Below, piece after piece: positions 28,347 through 38,269 of a stretch of 64,000 nucleotides of DNA (positions within the stretch are counted from its first letter, which is position 1; the number at the start of each line of letters is the position of its first letter). The translations under genes and the position numbers were made by a program. Location of the stretch: the NCBI RefSeq assembly GCF_947496855.1, contig NZ_CANMED010000008.1, forward strand, positions 1-64,000, written 5' to 3'. This DNA comes from an uncultured Aquimarina sp. (GTDB taxonomy: Bacteria > Bacteroidota > Bacteroidia > Flavobacteriales > Flavobacteriaceae). The notes beneath the pieces are model-generated. The model saw nothing but the letters and a program-made list of their open reading frames with translations. It ran no database searches and was not told where the DNA came from.

Positions 28347-29369
28347 ATGATGAACAAAATTTTTAGACTCAAATCGATTTTAGTAGTATTCACTTTAGCA
28401 TTACTTTTTACTGGTTGTAGTGCTGATGACAACACTGATTTAATTATTACGGATCCAGACGCGGAGTTTGATGCCGATCTACTCGTTACTGAAGCCGGAA
28501 CTGGTGACAGAAGAAATGTTACTGTTAATGCTACTAACGTTTCTGGGAGCACTTTTAAAGCAAAAGTTAAGTTTTCTGCCAATACGGCTAATATGAGAAG
28601 GTTATATATTACTCAGAATATCTCTGCTTCTGGAGAAGAACCTTTTGTATTTACTTCTCAGGAAGTAGATGAAAAACCTGATGGATCATTAGATCTTGTT
28701 GGAGATGATAAAGATGATTTCGAATTCCAATTAGACTTACCTAAACCAACATTGACAGCTGGAACCGTAGTATATAAGTTATGGGCGACTACAGGAAGAG
28801 GTGATTTTAGAGATGTTAATAAGCGTAACGCACTTGGTGACGATGTAGTTGGTACTATTACACTACAATATGGAACAGGTGTAAATAATGGAAATGGTAT
28901 CAAATCTTTTTCTCAAACTATGTTAGCTGCACCACTTGGCGATGGATCTTCTGAAACATTCATATCTCTTTTTAACAATGAAGTGTATGTTATCAACGAT
29001 GGTATAGAGACTGCTGCATTATGGGATTTTGGATACTATTACGGAGCGACACAAAATGCATCTTTAGCTTCTACAGCTAACTACCCATCAAACATTATTG
29101 ATGTACCAGCAATTTCTGGTTTAGACGCCGCAGAACTAAACAATTTTTATATTGCTACTTCTACAATTGACTTTGATGCAATTACAAGTGCATCAGATCT
29201 TAATGGTATCACTACACCAACTACAGAAAGAGTAACAGGTTTATCTGAAGGAGATGTATTAGAATTTGCAGATCAATATGGTAATAAAGGAGTAATTAAA
29301 GTGATGGAAATTTCAGGAACCGATGGAACTGGAGATTTTATCAAAATAGATATTAAAGTTCAGATTTAA
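28347..29369 (+). CDS. Bacteroidetes-type lipoprotein of unknown function (340 aa)
   Basis: Signal MMNKIFRLKSILVVFTLALL followed by FTGCSADDN (C24, or C23 if the second Met is used). The mature part is beta-rich and Thr/Ser-rich, beginning with a disordered acidic linker and an immunoglobulin-like segment (DLLVTEAGTGDRRNVTVNAT...). Single gene with its own -7 element and terminator. I do not recognise a family; surface or periplasmic outer-membrane anchorage is likely. Confidence 0.7.
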   Translation: MMNKIFRLKSILVVFTLALLFTGCSADDNTDLIITDPDAEFDADLLVTEAGTGDRRNVTVNATNVSGSTFKAKVKFSANTANMRRLYITQNISASGEEPFVFTSQEVDEKPDGSLDLVGDDKDDFEFQLDLPKPTLTAGTVVYKLWATTGRGDFRDVNKRNALGDDVVGTITLQYGTGVNNGNGIKSFSQTMLAAPLGDGSSETFISLFNNEVYVINDGIETAALWDFGYYYGATQNASLASTANYPSNIIDVPAISGLDAAELNNFYIATSTIDFDAITSASDLNGITTPTTERVTGLSEGDVLEFADQYGNKGVIKVMEISGTDGTGDFIKIDIKVQI

Positions 29370-29393
29370 TTATAACACTTATTATTATTTTTT

Positions 29394-29424
29394 AAATGGC
29401 TATTCGTTTTTCGGGTAGCCATTT
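29394..29424 (+). terminator. Rho-independent terminator after the lipoprotein gene
   Basis: AAATGGCTA / TAGCCATTT with a 13-nt loop, followed by TATTATTTTTGG. It ends the 28347 transcript. Confidence 0.7.
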
Positions 29425-29490
29425 ATTATTTTTGGTTAAAACAAATTGCTGTATCCTCATTGTTGCTTAATTTTATAATAAATTTTTACT

Positions 29491-29955
29491 TTGGAAAATC
29501 TACAAAAGATTATCAATCAAATTATACAATGGGGAATCACTCCAAAACTCTCTATTAAAAAGAAAGAACTTGTTCTAAAAAAATCGTTAATATCATTATA
29601 TCAGGAGTATCTACTCATAGAAGGAAACATACAAGAGGATGAAAAAGAATATCCTGAGGCGCCAGAATTTAACTTCGAAAAGATCTCTAACACTATACGA
29701 TCTAATTTTCCTAAGTTAGGGTTTTATCAAATGGTCTTAGATCCTTTTGACATGATAAAACCAGATAATGGACTTGGTGATGCCAATGACGATTTATCCG
29801 ATATTATCAAAGACCTGATGGAAGTACAATGGCGATTCCAAAACACCAGCAATGTCGATGCTATTTGGTATTTTGAATTTATTATGCGTAACCACTCCGA
29901 AAGACATTTAGTAAATATTTTGAAGACGCTAAAGGATTTGGAGGAACAATTATAA
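29491..29955 (+). CDS. DUF5063-like protein (154 aa)
   Basis: Cytoplasmic protein without signal. It starts at TTG 29491 (MENLQKI after initiation). YPEAPEFNFEKISNTIRSNFPKLGFYQMVLDP, then DANDDLSDIIKDLMEVQWRF and YFEFIMRNHSERHLVNILKTL match what I remember of DUF5063, a small helical Bacteroidetes family. Function unknown. The family assignment is from memory and moderate. Confidence 0.6.
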   Translation: MENLQKIINQIIQWGITPKLSIKKKELVLKKSLISLYQEYLLIEGNIQEDEKEYPEAPEFNFEKISNTIRSNFPKLGFYQMVLDPFDMIKPDNGLGDANDDLSDIIKDLMEVQWRFQNTSNVDAIWYFEFIMRNHSERHLVNILKTLKDLEEQL

Positions 29956-30003
29956 TTTGATTATTTCCATAAACTTCTTCTCGGCATATACTAGCTAAAT
30001 CTT

Positions 30004-30011
30004 TATCTTTG
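30004..30011 (+). promoter_or_regulatory. -7 element upstream of rmuC
   Basis: TATCTTTG matches TAnnTTTG; it would give a leader of about 100 nt before rmuC. The leader contains CAAGACAAGCTCTTGAGG, a small inverted repeat. Confidence 0.45.
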
Positions 30012-30117
30012 AAAAACAATTCTCAAGACAAGCTCTTGAGGATTTGTAGTAAACTTATTTATCTTGGGGAAACCTCGGGAAATTAAAATCTCGATTATCG
30101 AGTAAACAAAAAATTAC

Positions 30118-31521
30118 ATGTCAGAATACATATTGCTTATTGTTGCAGTTGTTGCAATAATCATCGGTTTCTTTATCGGTAAATACGTGGCTTCACTAAA
30201 AAACAAAAGTGATCAGAGTACACTTAATGAGCGTGCTAATCAATTACAATTACAGTTTGATGAAGCTAAAAAAGCTGCAGATCAACAATTGGAGTTCACC
30301 AAGCAACAGCAAGAAACGTATAAGCAATCTTTAGAAAAACAACTTTCTGATATTTCAACCGAACGAGAAGAAATCCGTAGAGAAAAAGATTTCCTTAATA
30401 CAGAATTGACACGTCGTAATGCGGAGTTTGAAAACCTGCAACTCAAAAACCAAGAACAAAAAGACGAAGTAGAAAAACTACAGGAAAAATTCACTAAAGA
30501 ATTCGAAAACCTGGCCAATAAAATCCTGGATGAAAAATCCAATAAGTTCACAGAACAGAATAAAGAGAATATCAAAAACATCCTGAATCCATTACAGGAA
30601 AAGATCAACACCTTCGAGAAAAAAGTAGAACAAACACATAAAGAAAGTATCGATTATCACGCAGCTTTACGTCAGCAAATAGTAGGATTAAAAGATCTTA
30701 ATGAACAGATGAGTAAAGAGGCTACCAATCTTACAAAAGCTTTAAAAGGTGATAGTAAGATGCAAGGAAATTGGGGTGAACTGGTGCTAGAGCGTGTATT
30801 AGAAAAATCTGGTTTAGAGAAGGATCGAGAATATTTTGTACAACAAAGCTTCACAACAGCAGATGGTCAGCGCGTATTACCGGATGTCGTAATTCATCTA
30901 CCAGACAGTAAAAAAATGATCATTGATTCTAAGGTAACGCTAACGGCCTACGAACGCTTAGTTAATGAGGATGATGAAAATCTCAGAGCTACCTATTTAA
31001 AAGAGCATATCACCTCATTAAAACGCCATATCGATCAACTTTCTGAAAAAAATTATCAAGATCTATATGATATCGAATCGCCAGATTTTGTGCTGCTTTT
31101 TGTTCCCATAGAACCAGCATTTGCTATTGCGATTAATGAAGACAATAAATTATATAACCAAGCCTTTGAAAAAAACATAGTAATTGTAACCCCATCTACA
31201 CTGTTAGCTACACTGCGCACGATTGATACGATGTGGAACAATGAAAAACAACAACGTAATGCAATAGAAATTGCCAGACAAGCAGGAGCACTATATGATA
31301 AGTTCGAAGGATTAGTAAAAGATCTTACTGGAGTTGGTAAAAAGATAGATGATGCTAAAAAAGATTACTCTTCTGCTATGAATAAACTAGTAGATGGACG
31401 AGGTAACCTAATAACCAGCGTAGAAAAACTTAAAAAGATGGGAGCCAAGGCCAAAAAATCCCTTCCTGAGGCAATTATAAAACGTGCATCGGAAGATAAT
31501 ACTAATGACATTATAATGTAA
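30118..31521 (+). CDS. rmuC: DNA recombination protein RmuC
   Basis: 467 residues: N-terminal membrane helix (about 4-22), a long coiled coil (about 30-190, rich in Q/E/K), then the RmuC nuclease-fold domain (GNWGELVLERVLEKSGLEK, PDVVIHLPDSKKMIIDSKVTLTAYERL, FVLLFVPIEPAF, IVIVTPSTLLATLRTI). RmuC limits inversions and rearrangements at repeats in E. coli and has been linked to phage defence in some bacteria. Single gene; two small membrane-protein genes follow. Confidence 0.93.
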   Translation: MSEYILLIVAVVAIIIGFFIGKYVASLKNKSDQSTLNERANQLQLQFDEAKKAADQQLEFTKQQQETYKQSLEKQLSDISTEREEIRREKDFLNTELTRRNAEFENLQLKNQEQKDEVEKLQEKFTKEFENLANKILDEKSNKFTEQNKENIKNILNPLQEKINTFEKKVEQTHKESIDYHAALRQQIVGLKDLNEQMSKEATNLTKALKGDSKMQGNWGELVLERVLEKSGLEKDREYFVQQSFTTADGQRVLPDVVIHLPDSKKMIIDSKVTLTAYERLVNEDDENLRATYLKEHITSLKRHIDQLSEKNYQDLYDIESPDFVLLFVPIEPAFAIAINEDNKLYNQAFEKNIVIVTPSTLLATLRTIDTMWNNEKQQRNAIEIARQAGALYDKFEGLVKDLTGVGKKIDDAKKDYSSAMNKLVDGRGNLITSVEKLKKMGAKAKKSLPEAIIKRASEDNTNDIIM

Positions 31522-31526
31522 CTCTT

Positions 31527-31907
31527 ATGGAAACAGATATTTCTCAAGTTCTAGTTCAATCATTGACAGGACTATTTTATGTATTACCAACATTAGTATT
31601 TATTATAATTAGTAGTTACTACCTAATGAAAATGGGAGGTAAAATGGATGGGATTTTGATACTGGTTGGGAACATTATTATTTTTCTCTCCTCCATTATT
31701 AACCAGGTATTGTTTATTCAACTTTCTGTCTACCAATCTTGGGATGGTTATTACTATTCTTATATATCAACTGCTCTTAGTATTTTATCATTTATTGGTT
31801 CTATATTATTTGTCGCGGGAACATTTCTTTTAATCAGAAAGGTTATAAAAACAAAATCATCTACAGAAGTTATTGCAAAAAGGACTGTAGATGATAATGA
31901 ATCGTAA
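31527..31907 (+). CDS. Four-helix membrane protein (126 aa), first of a tandem pair
   Basis: Four hydrophobic segments (about 12-32, 40-60, 75-95, 98-115). It begins 5 bp after rmuC and is followed by a related gene of the same size. Both end in an LIRKVIKTK / ITIRKIVKTK motif, so they arose by duplication. No family recognised. Confidence 0.65.
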   Translation: METDISQVLVQSLTGLFYVLPTLVFIIISSYYLMKMGGKMDGILILVGNIIIFLSSIINQVLFIQLSVYQSWDGYYYSYISTALSILSFIGSILFVAGTFLLIRKVIKTKSSTEVIAKRTVDDNES

Positions 31908-31930
31908 GAAATTAATACAAACCTTTATCT

Positions 31931-32281
31931 ATGGAACAAGCATATCCTGATTTTTTAGAAATTATAAAATACCTCATCATAGGAATTTTTAGTTCGATTA
32001 CTCAAATTTTTGTTTCCATCGTTTGTATATATTTTTATCGAAAAATAGGTTCTAGTGTAGAACGGATCTTGTTACTTATAGGCAGTCTATTATTAACACT
32101 ATTCACTATACTATCTAGTTCTTCGATAGCATTTTATATGTTTTTGGGAGCAAATCAATACGCTACCATTTTGTACATATTTCAAATAGGTTCATTTTTA
32201 GGATCTTTACTATTTGCTATAGGTTTTCTGATTACTATAAGAAAAATAGTTAAAACTAAAATGATAACTCAAAATTTATAA
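31931..32281 (+). CDS. Four-helix membrane protein (116 aa), second of a tandem pair
   Basis: Paralogue of the preceding gene: the same four-helix layout and common words (IGSILFVAGTFLLIRKVIKTK versus LGSLLFAIGFLITIRKIVKTK). It ends one base before the start of the serine hydrolase gene, which suggests an operon. Function unknown. Confidence 0.65.
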   Translation: MEQAYPDFLEIIKYLIIGIFSSITQIFVSIVCIYFYRKIGSSVERILLLIGSLLLTLFTILSSSSIAFYMFLGANQYATILYIFQIGSFLGSLLFAIGFLITIRKIVKTKMITQNL

Positions 32282-32282
32282 A

Positions 32283-33443
32283 ATGCAAAATCAATTTCTA
32301 AAAATATATTGCTTAGTATTTCTTTCTGGAATTGCTTTTCATTTTACCAATGCCCAAGAAATCTATTTCCCAGAGCGCGGAAACTGGGAAGAAAAAAAGT
32401 CTTCAGAATTTAAGATAAATACAACCAAACTTAACGAGGCGGTCCAGTATGCGAAAGACAATGAATATTCTGGATCTAAAGATTTACGCCAAGCCATACT
32501 AAAAGGATTCGAAAAAGAACCTTATCATAAAATATTGGGACCCACCAAAAAAAGAGGAACTCCTGCCGGTTTGATTCTAAAAGATGGATATATCATTGCT
32601 AAATGGGGCGATGTAGATCGTGTAGATATGACATTTAGTGTTACCAAAAGTTATTTATCCACCGCTGCAGGATTAGCTATTGATGAAAAATTAATCAATT
32701 CTGTAGATGATTTTGCATATAATTATGTTTGGGATCACACGTATGATGGTGAACATAATAAGAAAATAAGCTGGCGACATTTACTCACCCAATCTTCGGA
32801 TTGGTCAGGACAATTATGGGGAGGATATGATTGGGCAGATCGTCCACCAAAAGAAGGAGGCATCGATGATTGGAAATTTAGAAAATTAAACGAACCTGGA
32901 AACGTTTTTGAATATAATGATGTTCGGGTAAATGTTTTGGCATATTCACTTTTAAATGTTTGGAGAAAGCCTTTACCGCAAATCCTTAAAGAAAAAATTA
33001 TGGATCCTATTGGTGCATCCACAACCTGGCGATGGTATGGCTATGATAATTCTTGGGTGAATATCGATGGTATCCAAATGCAATCTGCAAGTGGTGGTGG
33101 GCATTCTGGTGGAGGATTATTTATAAATACTGAAGATCATGCACGTTTTGGATTATTATTTATGAATAATGGAGCATGGAAAAATCAACAATTAATTTCT
33201 AAAAACTGGATAGCAGAAGCTGTCAAACCTTCTAAAGCTAATATGAACTATGGATTCATGTGGTGGTTAAATAAAAAAGGGACTCGCCATTGGAAAGGTT
33301 TACCTGAACATTTATTTTATGCTGCAGGTTTTGGGGGTAATTTTATCATTATTGATCAAAAACAAAATCTAGTCATTGTAACTAGATGGTTAGAGCCCAG
33401 CCAAATTGACGAATTTGTAAACAAAGTATATGAAGCTTTTTAA
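32283..33443 (+). CDS. Serine hydrolase, beta-lactamase/PBP4-like fold
   Basis: 386 residues with signal peptide ending FTNAQ. Class C beta-lactamase-related: catalytic S119 and K122 in FSVTKSYLSTAAG, a tyrosine motif reading FEYNDVRVN (YND rather than YSN), and GGGHSGGGLFINTEDHARFG in the position of the KTG/HxG box. Probably a periplasmic esterase or peptidase; true beta-lactamase activity is unlikely. Confidence 0.85.
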   Translation: MQNQFLKIYCLVFLSGIAFHFTNAQEIYFPERGNWEEKKSSEFKINTTKLNEAVQYAKDNEYSGSKDLRQAILKGFEKEPYHKILGPTKKRGTPAGLILKDGYIIAKWGDVDRVDMTFSVTKSYLSTAAGLAIDEKLINSVDDFAYNYVWDHTYDGEHNKKISWRHLLTQSSDWSGQLWGGYDWADRPPKEGGIDDWKFRKLNEPGNVFEYNDVRVNVLAYSLLNVWRKPLPQILKEKIMDPIGASTTWRWYGYDNSWVNIDGIQMQSASGGGHSGGGLFINTEDHARFGLLFMNNGAWKNQQLISKNWIAEAVKPSKANMNYGFMWWLNKKGTRHWKGLPEHLFYAAGFGGNFIIIDQKQNLVIVTRWLEPSQIDEFVNKVYEAF

Positions 33444-33462
33444 ACACATCAACTAAGAACTT

Positions 33463-33828
33463 ATGAAAAAAATATTAGCCTTGATAATTTTAGCCATTAC
33501 GTTGCTTTTTGGTATTTGGTATGCCACCGTATATTTTGCTTCTTACAGCGAAGGTGTAAGAAGTGGAGAATTGATCAAATTCAGTAATAAAGGAGTAATG
33601 TTTAAAACTTGGGAAGGAGAAATCAGTCAAGGAATTTCTGGAGCTCAGATATTTAGTTTTTCTGTAGAAGATAAAAACAAAGAAGTGATCAAAAAGCTAG
33701 AAGAATTTCAAGGGAAATATGTAAAACTAAAGTACAAAGAACGTTTTGCAACGATTTCCTGGTTAGGAGATTCCAAGTATTTTGTTATCGATGCAGAAGA
33801 AGAAGAATCACCGCATTTTAGAAAATAA
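33463..33828 (+). CDS. Membrane-anchored small protein, sometimes mis-named 6-phosphogluconate dehydrogenase (121 aa)
   Basis: One N-terminal membrane helix (about 4-26) and a small soluble domain: YSEGVRSGELIKFSNKGVMFKTWEGEI, a pattern I recall in many Bacteroidetes genomes. Some entries carry the name 6-phosphogluconate dehydrogenase, but no NADP-binding motif is present. Function unknown. Confidence 0.65.
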   Translation: MKKILALIILAITLLFGIWYATVYFASYSEGVRSGELIKFSNKGVMFKTWEGEISQGISGAQIFSFSVEDKNKEVIKKLEEFQGKYVKLKYKERFATISWLGDSKYFVIDAEEEESPHFRK

Positions 33829-33946
33829 CACCAATTGTACTTTGAATGTGTTGTTAAAGAAAATATACTGTTTTAGTACCTAGAAAAAATTCAGAAAAAT
33901 AATGAAAAATTGATTTTTCAGTCTATTATATTGCAGTAGCTTTTTA

Positions 33947-33977
33947 GACCTCACAGGTTTTAGAAACCTGCGAGGTC
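33947..33977. repeat. Intergenic palindrome GACCTC...GAGGTC
   Basis: GACCTCACAGGTTT TAG AAACCTGCGAGGTC forms a 14-bp stem with one mismatch. It sits in a 267-bp gap. This type of 'acctgyraggtc' palindrome is frequent between genes in Flavobacteriaceae; it may also act as a terminator for the preceding gene, although no T tract follows. Confidence 0.55.
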
Positions 33978-34095
33978 TTGACTAGATCAAAACTTTTGAT
34001 GGATTATTGTCTAAAATCAATTTTTATAATATACTCAGCTATTTTATATATAGTAAATTCAAAGTCAACAAGGTATAATCTAAGAAATCAATTAA

Positions 34096-34638
34096 ATGAA
34101 AAAATATAAAACCGCCAGACAATCCAGAGTTGTCATTTCAGAATTAATGCTCCCCTCTCATTCTAATTTTAGTGGAAAAATACATGGGGGTTATATTCTT
34201 TCTTTAATGGATCAAATTGCATTTGCCTGCGCATCTAAACATTCTGAAACCTATTGTGTCACCGCCAGTGTAGATAAAGTAGATTTTCTAAAACCAATAG
34301 AAGTTGGTGAACTGGTAACTATGAAAGCTTCTATAAACAACGTAGGTACCACTTCTATGGTAGTTGGCGTACGTGTAGAATCAGAAAATATTATGACTGG
34401 TAAAGTTAAGCATTGTAATTCTAGTTATTTTAGCATGGTTGCGAAAGACTCTGAAGGAAAAAGTGTTCCTGTTCCAGGTTTAGTTTTAGAAAATGAAACA
34501 GCCGTACGTCGTTTTGTAAGAAGTATCAATCGCAAAGAAGATGTTAAAGCTAGAAGAGATCGTTTTAAAGCATCAGAATTTAAACTTGAAGATCACCTAG
34601 AACTATTAAAGGAATACAATGTTCAGGTAGCACTATAA
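34096..34638 (+). CDS. Acyl-CoA thioesterase, hotdog fold
   Basis: 180 residues of the YciA/BFIT type: LPSHSNFSGKIHGGYILSLMDQIAFACASKHS with catalytic Asp in LMDQ, and VDKVDFLKPIEVGELVTMKASI. It hydrolyses acyl-CoA thioesters in the cytoplasm; substrate length unknown. Single gene. Confidence 0.88.
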   Translation: MKKYKTARQSRVVISELMLPSHSNFSGKIHGGYILSLMDQIAFACASKHSETYCVTASVDKVDFLKPIEVGELVTMKASINNVGTTSMVVGVRVESENIMTGKVKHCNSSYFSMVAKDSEGKSVPVPGLVLENETAVRRFVRSINRKEDVKARRDRFKASEFKLEDHLELLKEYNVQVAL

Positions 34639-34728
34639 TTTATCAAAAATCTTTACGTTATAGTTGTGAAATCAGAAGTATTGTACGCTCCTGATAATAT
34701 TTGCTATATTGAAGAAAAAAATAAACTT

Positions 34729-35115
34729 ATGAAATCCCCAAAACTATTATTATCATTATTTACAATTGTTTTATTAAGCTGCGGTGGCAGTGATGATGAT
34801 ACTACAGAACCTGAAGTTACTGTAGATCCAGATCCAATTCCTGAACAAACCTCTACCTATAATGCTCACGTAAAAACGATAATAGATACTAATTGCATCG
34901 AGTGTCATGGAACTCCTCTTCAAAATTCTGCTCCAATGGCATTAGAAACTTTTCAGGAAGTGAGAAATGCTGTAACTGATAGAAATTTATTTAGTTTCAT
35001 TGAAACTAATAATGGCTTTAATGTAATGCCTCCTTCAGATAATGGAGGAAGAATGCCACAAGCTACTATAGATATTGTAGAAGATTGGATTGCTGATGGA
35101 CTTTTAGAGCAATAA
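34729..35115 (+). CDS. Periplasmic c-type heme lipoprotein (128 aa)
   Basis: The in-frame GTG at 34666 is less likely than ATG 34729, which gives a lipoprotein signal MKSPKLLLSLFTIVLLSCGG (C18), a short acidic linker, and one heme motif CIECH (C56, C59, H60), with a Met ligand candidate in VMPPSDNGGRMP. Single-domain cytochrome-c-like protein. Confidence 0.75.
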   Translation: MKSPKLLLSLFTIVLLSCGGSDDDTTEPEVTVDPDPIPEQTSTYNAHVKTIIDTNCIECHGTPLQNSAPMALETFQEVRNAVTDRNLFSFIETNNGFNVMPPSDNGGRMPQATIDIVEDWIADGLLEQ

Positions 35116-35212
35116 TTATCTAAAAAGTCAACCCTTTGGCTACGCTCAGGGTTCGACTAAGTGCGCTCAAGATTCGTTTATATCCGAGGATTAAGCGAAT
35201 CAGAAGATCACT

Positions 35213-36478
35213 TTACACCAAAAACTGAAAAAGATCAGGTTTATCATTTAGGTAATCTCCAAAGAAGTTATGCTTCTTCATTCTAGAGATAAGTGGCTGT
35301 AGGTCATTTTTATCTTTAAGCTCTATACCTACAACAGCAGGACCATTTTCTCTACTTGATTTTTTAGAATATTCAAAATGCGTAATATCATCATTAGGTC
35401 CTAAGATTTCTCCAACAAACTGTTTCAGAGCTCCAGCTCTTTGTGGGAAACGAACAATAAAATAATGTTTTAGATCTGCAAATAGCAACGCTCGCTCTTT
35501 AATTTCCGCAGTACGAGTGATATCATTATTGCTTCCACTAACGATACAAACCACATTTTTACCTTTTATTTTATCTTTATAAAATTCTAACGCTGCTAGC
35601 GTTAATGCTCCTGCGGGTTCTACTACAATTGCATCTCTGTTATATAAATCTAAAATAGTTTGACATACTAACCCTTCTGACACTGTTATCATATCAGACA
35701 AATGAGATTTACAAATATCAAAATTTAAATCTCCTACTCTTTGTACTGCTGCTCCATCAATAAATTTATCGATATTAAAAATCTCTGTATTTTTATTTCG
35801 CTGAATTGAGGTCAACATAGAAGGCGCTCCTTTCGGTTCTACGCCAATAATTTTAGTTTTAGGCGAAAGTGCTTTCATCGCTCCGCATAATCCCGAAGCG
35901 AGACCTCCTCCTCCAATTGCTACAAAAATGTAATCAATCGGATCATCCGTTTGTTCAAAAATTTCCAACCCTATTGTTCCTTGCCCTTCTATAGTTTTAG
36001 GATCATCAAATGGATGCACAAAAGTTTTTCCTTCTTTAGTACATAATTCTTTTGCCGCTTTGGACGCATCATCAAAAGTATCTCCTTCCAGAACTATCTC
36101 TACAAATTTACCACCAAACATTTGGGTTTGTTCTACCTTTTGTTTTGGTGTTACAGATGGCATGTAAATAGTACCCTGTATCCCTAAATGGTGGCAAGCA
36201 AAAGCTACACCTTGTGCATGATTTCCTGCACTGGCACACACAACGCCTTTAGCTAATTGCTCTTCCGTTAAAGAACTAATTTTATTAAAAGCTCCTCTTA
36301 TTTTGTAAGATCTAACTCGTTGTAGGTCTTCTCTTTTCAGTAATATATTCGCATCATACATTCTAGAATAACGAATACTATTCATTAAGGGAGTAACCAT
36401 AGAAACCTCCTTGATAGTGGAGGCCGCCTTTTGTATATCTTCTAATTCCGGAAAATATGTAGTTACTTCTGTATTCAT
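35213..36478 (-). CDS. ilvA: Threonine ammonia-lyase (threonine deaminase)
   Basis: 421 residues, PLP-dependent. PLP lysine K59 in RSYKIRGAF, glycine loop VAIGGGGLASGL, and CASAGNHAQG. A C-terminal ACT-like regulatory domain (about 330-421; FIVRFPQRAGALKQFVGEIL) allows feedback by isoleucine. It converts threonine to 2-oxobutanoate. Last gene of the ilvD-B-N-C-A operon, separated from ilvC by 236 bp containing a palindromic repeat, so it may also have its own promoter. Confidence 0.94.
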   Translation of the reverse strand: MNTEVTTYFPELEDIQKAASTIKEVSMVTPLMNSIRYSRMYDANILLKREDLQRVRSYKIRGAFNKISSLTEEQLAKGVVCASAGNHAQGVAFACHHLGIQGTIYMPSVTPKQKVEQTQMFGGKFVEIVLEGDTFDDASKAAKELCTKEGKTFVHPFDDPKTIEGQGTIGLEIFEQTDDPIDYIFVAIGGGGLASGLCGAMKALSPKTKIIGVEPKGAPSMLTSIQRNKNTEIFNIDKFIDGAAVQRVGDLNFDICKSHLSDMITVSEGLVCQTILDLYNRDAIVVEPAGALTLAALEFYKDKIKGKNVVCIVSGSNNDITRTAEIKERALLFADLKHYFIVRFPQRAGALKQFVGEILGPNDDITHFEYSKKSSRENGPAVVGIELKDKNDLQPLISRMKKHNFFGDYLNDKPDLFQFLV

Positions 36479-36599
36479 GAATACTAATTTTATATTTTAA
36501 GGTTTGCCAGTCTGAGCCCATCAAAGATTACACAATACACATCTCAAAAAACTTCAACAGACCCAGCTAGACAAATAAATTATTTGAAGCGTCATTTCG

Positions 36600-36712
36600 A
36601 GTGATTTTTCGTAATAAAATGAAGAAAAATTGTATCGAGAAAAGCTTCAACTATTCAAAATCTTATTCTCGATACACTTCTCCTCACGTCGAAGTACTCG
36701 AATCGACGATTT
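36600..36712. repeat. Intergenic repeat with TGTATCGAGAA hairpin, copy 2
   Basis: GTATCGAGAA (36632-36641) pairs with TTCTCGATAC (36666-36675), followed by GTACTCGAATCGACG. It has the same structure and words as 11246-11331. Lies between ilvC and ilvA. Confidence 0.65.
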
Positions 36713-36714
36713 TT

Positions 36715-38190
36715 TTACACTATTGGCTTCATTGCCGTCATAGATGCTCTTAATCTTGCTCCTACTACTTCTATAGGATGATTTCTTAAAGCAGCATTTA
36801 CTTCTATTAGCTTTGCATTATCAACTCCATTGCTTTTACCCTCGTCATAAGCTTTACCAATCACATCAGTATTGATTTTTTTCATAAAATCTCCTAATAA
36901 CGGTTTACACGCATGATCAAACAAATAGCATCCATACTCTGCTGTATCCGAAATTACTCTGTTCATTTCGAATAACTTCTTACGTGCAATTGTATTCGCA
37001 ATAAGTGGAGTTTCATGTAGTGATTCATAGTAAGCAGATTCCTCGATAATACCAGATGAAGTCATTGCTTCAAAAGCAAGTTCTACTCCTGCTCTTACCA
37101 TAGCAACCATTAGCACCCCGTTATCATAGAATTCCTGTTCAGAAATAGTTACCTCTCCTGCTGGTGTTTTCTCGAATGCTGTTTCTCCAGTTGCCGCTCT
37201 CCACGATAATAGATTTTTATCATCATTTGCCCAATCTTCCATCATTGTTTTAGAGAAATGACCACCGATAATATCATCCATATGTTTTTGGAACAATGGA
37301 CGCATAATATCTTTTAACTCTTCAGAAAGTTCGAAAGCTTTTACTTTCGAAGGATTAGACAATCGGTCCATCATATTTGTAATACCTCCATATTTTAATC
37401 CTTCTGTAATGGTTTCCCATCCGTACTGAATTAATTTAGAAGCATATCCTGCGTCAATTCCTTTTTCTATCATCTTATCAAAACAAAGAATAGAACCCGT
37501 TTGTAACAAACCACAAAGAATAGTTTGCTCCCCCATAAGATCTGATTTCACCTCTGCAACGAAAGACGATTCTAATACCCCTGCTCTATCACCACCTGTT
37601 CCTGTAGCGTATGCCTTGGCCTGTGCTAACCCATGTCCTTTAGGATCATTCTCTGGATGTACCGCAATTAGTGTAGGCACTCCGAATCCTCTTTTATACT
37701 CTTCTCTCACTTCAGAGCCAGGGCTTTTTGGTGCTACCATAATTACAGTAAGATCCTCTCTGACTTGCATTCCTTCTTCTACAATATTAAACCCGTGAGA
37801 GTACGATAGAGTAGCTCCTTTTTTCATTAACGGCATAACAGCATTTACTACCTGAGTATGTTGTTTGTCTGGCGTAAGGTTGATCACCACATCTGCGTTA
37901 GGAACCAATTCTTCATAAGTTCCCACTGTAAATCCATTATCTGTAGCGTTCTTATACGATTGTCTTTTTTCTTTGATAGCAGCTTCACGAAGTGTGTATG
38001 AAATATCCAATCCCGAATCTCTCATATTCAATCCTTGATTCAGCCCTTGCGCTCCGCAACCTACTATTACTATTTTTTTTCCTTTAAGGACTCCAACTCC
38101 GTCTGTAAACTCAGAAGAGTCCATAAATCTACATTTTCCTAATTGTGTTAATTGATCTCTTAATGATAGCGTATTAAAATAATTTGCCAT
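36715..38190 (-). CDS. ilvC: Ketol-acid reductoisomerase, class II (long form)
   Basis: 491 residues, exactly the length of the E. coli-type enzyme with duplicated C-terminal knotted domain. NADPH site VGCGAQGLNQGLNMRDSG (about 44-60), PKSPGSEVREEYKRGFGVP, and Mg-ligand acidic motifs SDLMGEQTILCG. Third step of valine/isoleucine synthesis (isomeroreduction). 266 bp downstream of ilvN. Confidence 0.96.
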   Translation of the reverse strand: MANYFNTLSLRDQLTQLGKCRFMDSSEFTDGVGVLKGKKIVIVGCGAQGLNQGLNMRDSGLDISYTLREAAIKEKRQSYKNATDNGFTVGTYEELVPNADVVINLTPDKQHTQVVNAVMPLMKKGATLSYSHGFNIVEEGMQVREDLTVIMVAPKSPGSEVREEYKRGFGVPTLIAVHPENDPKGHGLAQAKAYATGTGGDRAGVLESSFVAEVKSDLMGEQTILCGLLQTGSILCFDKMIEKGIDAGYASKLIQYGWETITEGLKYGGITNMMDRLSNPSKVKAFELSEELKDIMRPLFQKHMDDIIGGHFSKTMMEDWANDDKNLLSWRAATGETAFEKTPAGEVTISEQEFYDNGVLMVAMVRAGVELAFEAMTSSGIIEESAYYESLHETPLIANTIARKKLFEMNRVISDTAEYGCYLFDHACKPLLGDFMKKINTDVIGKAYDEGKSNGVDNAKLIEVNAALRNHPIEVVGARLRASMTAMKPIV

Positions 38191-38269
38191 TTCTTTCTTA
38201 ATTTGTGATTACTTCCGCTTACACGGAAATCTATTTAATTTTGATTTTTAGTTGTTTCTTTTTCTTTTG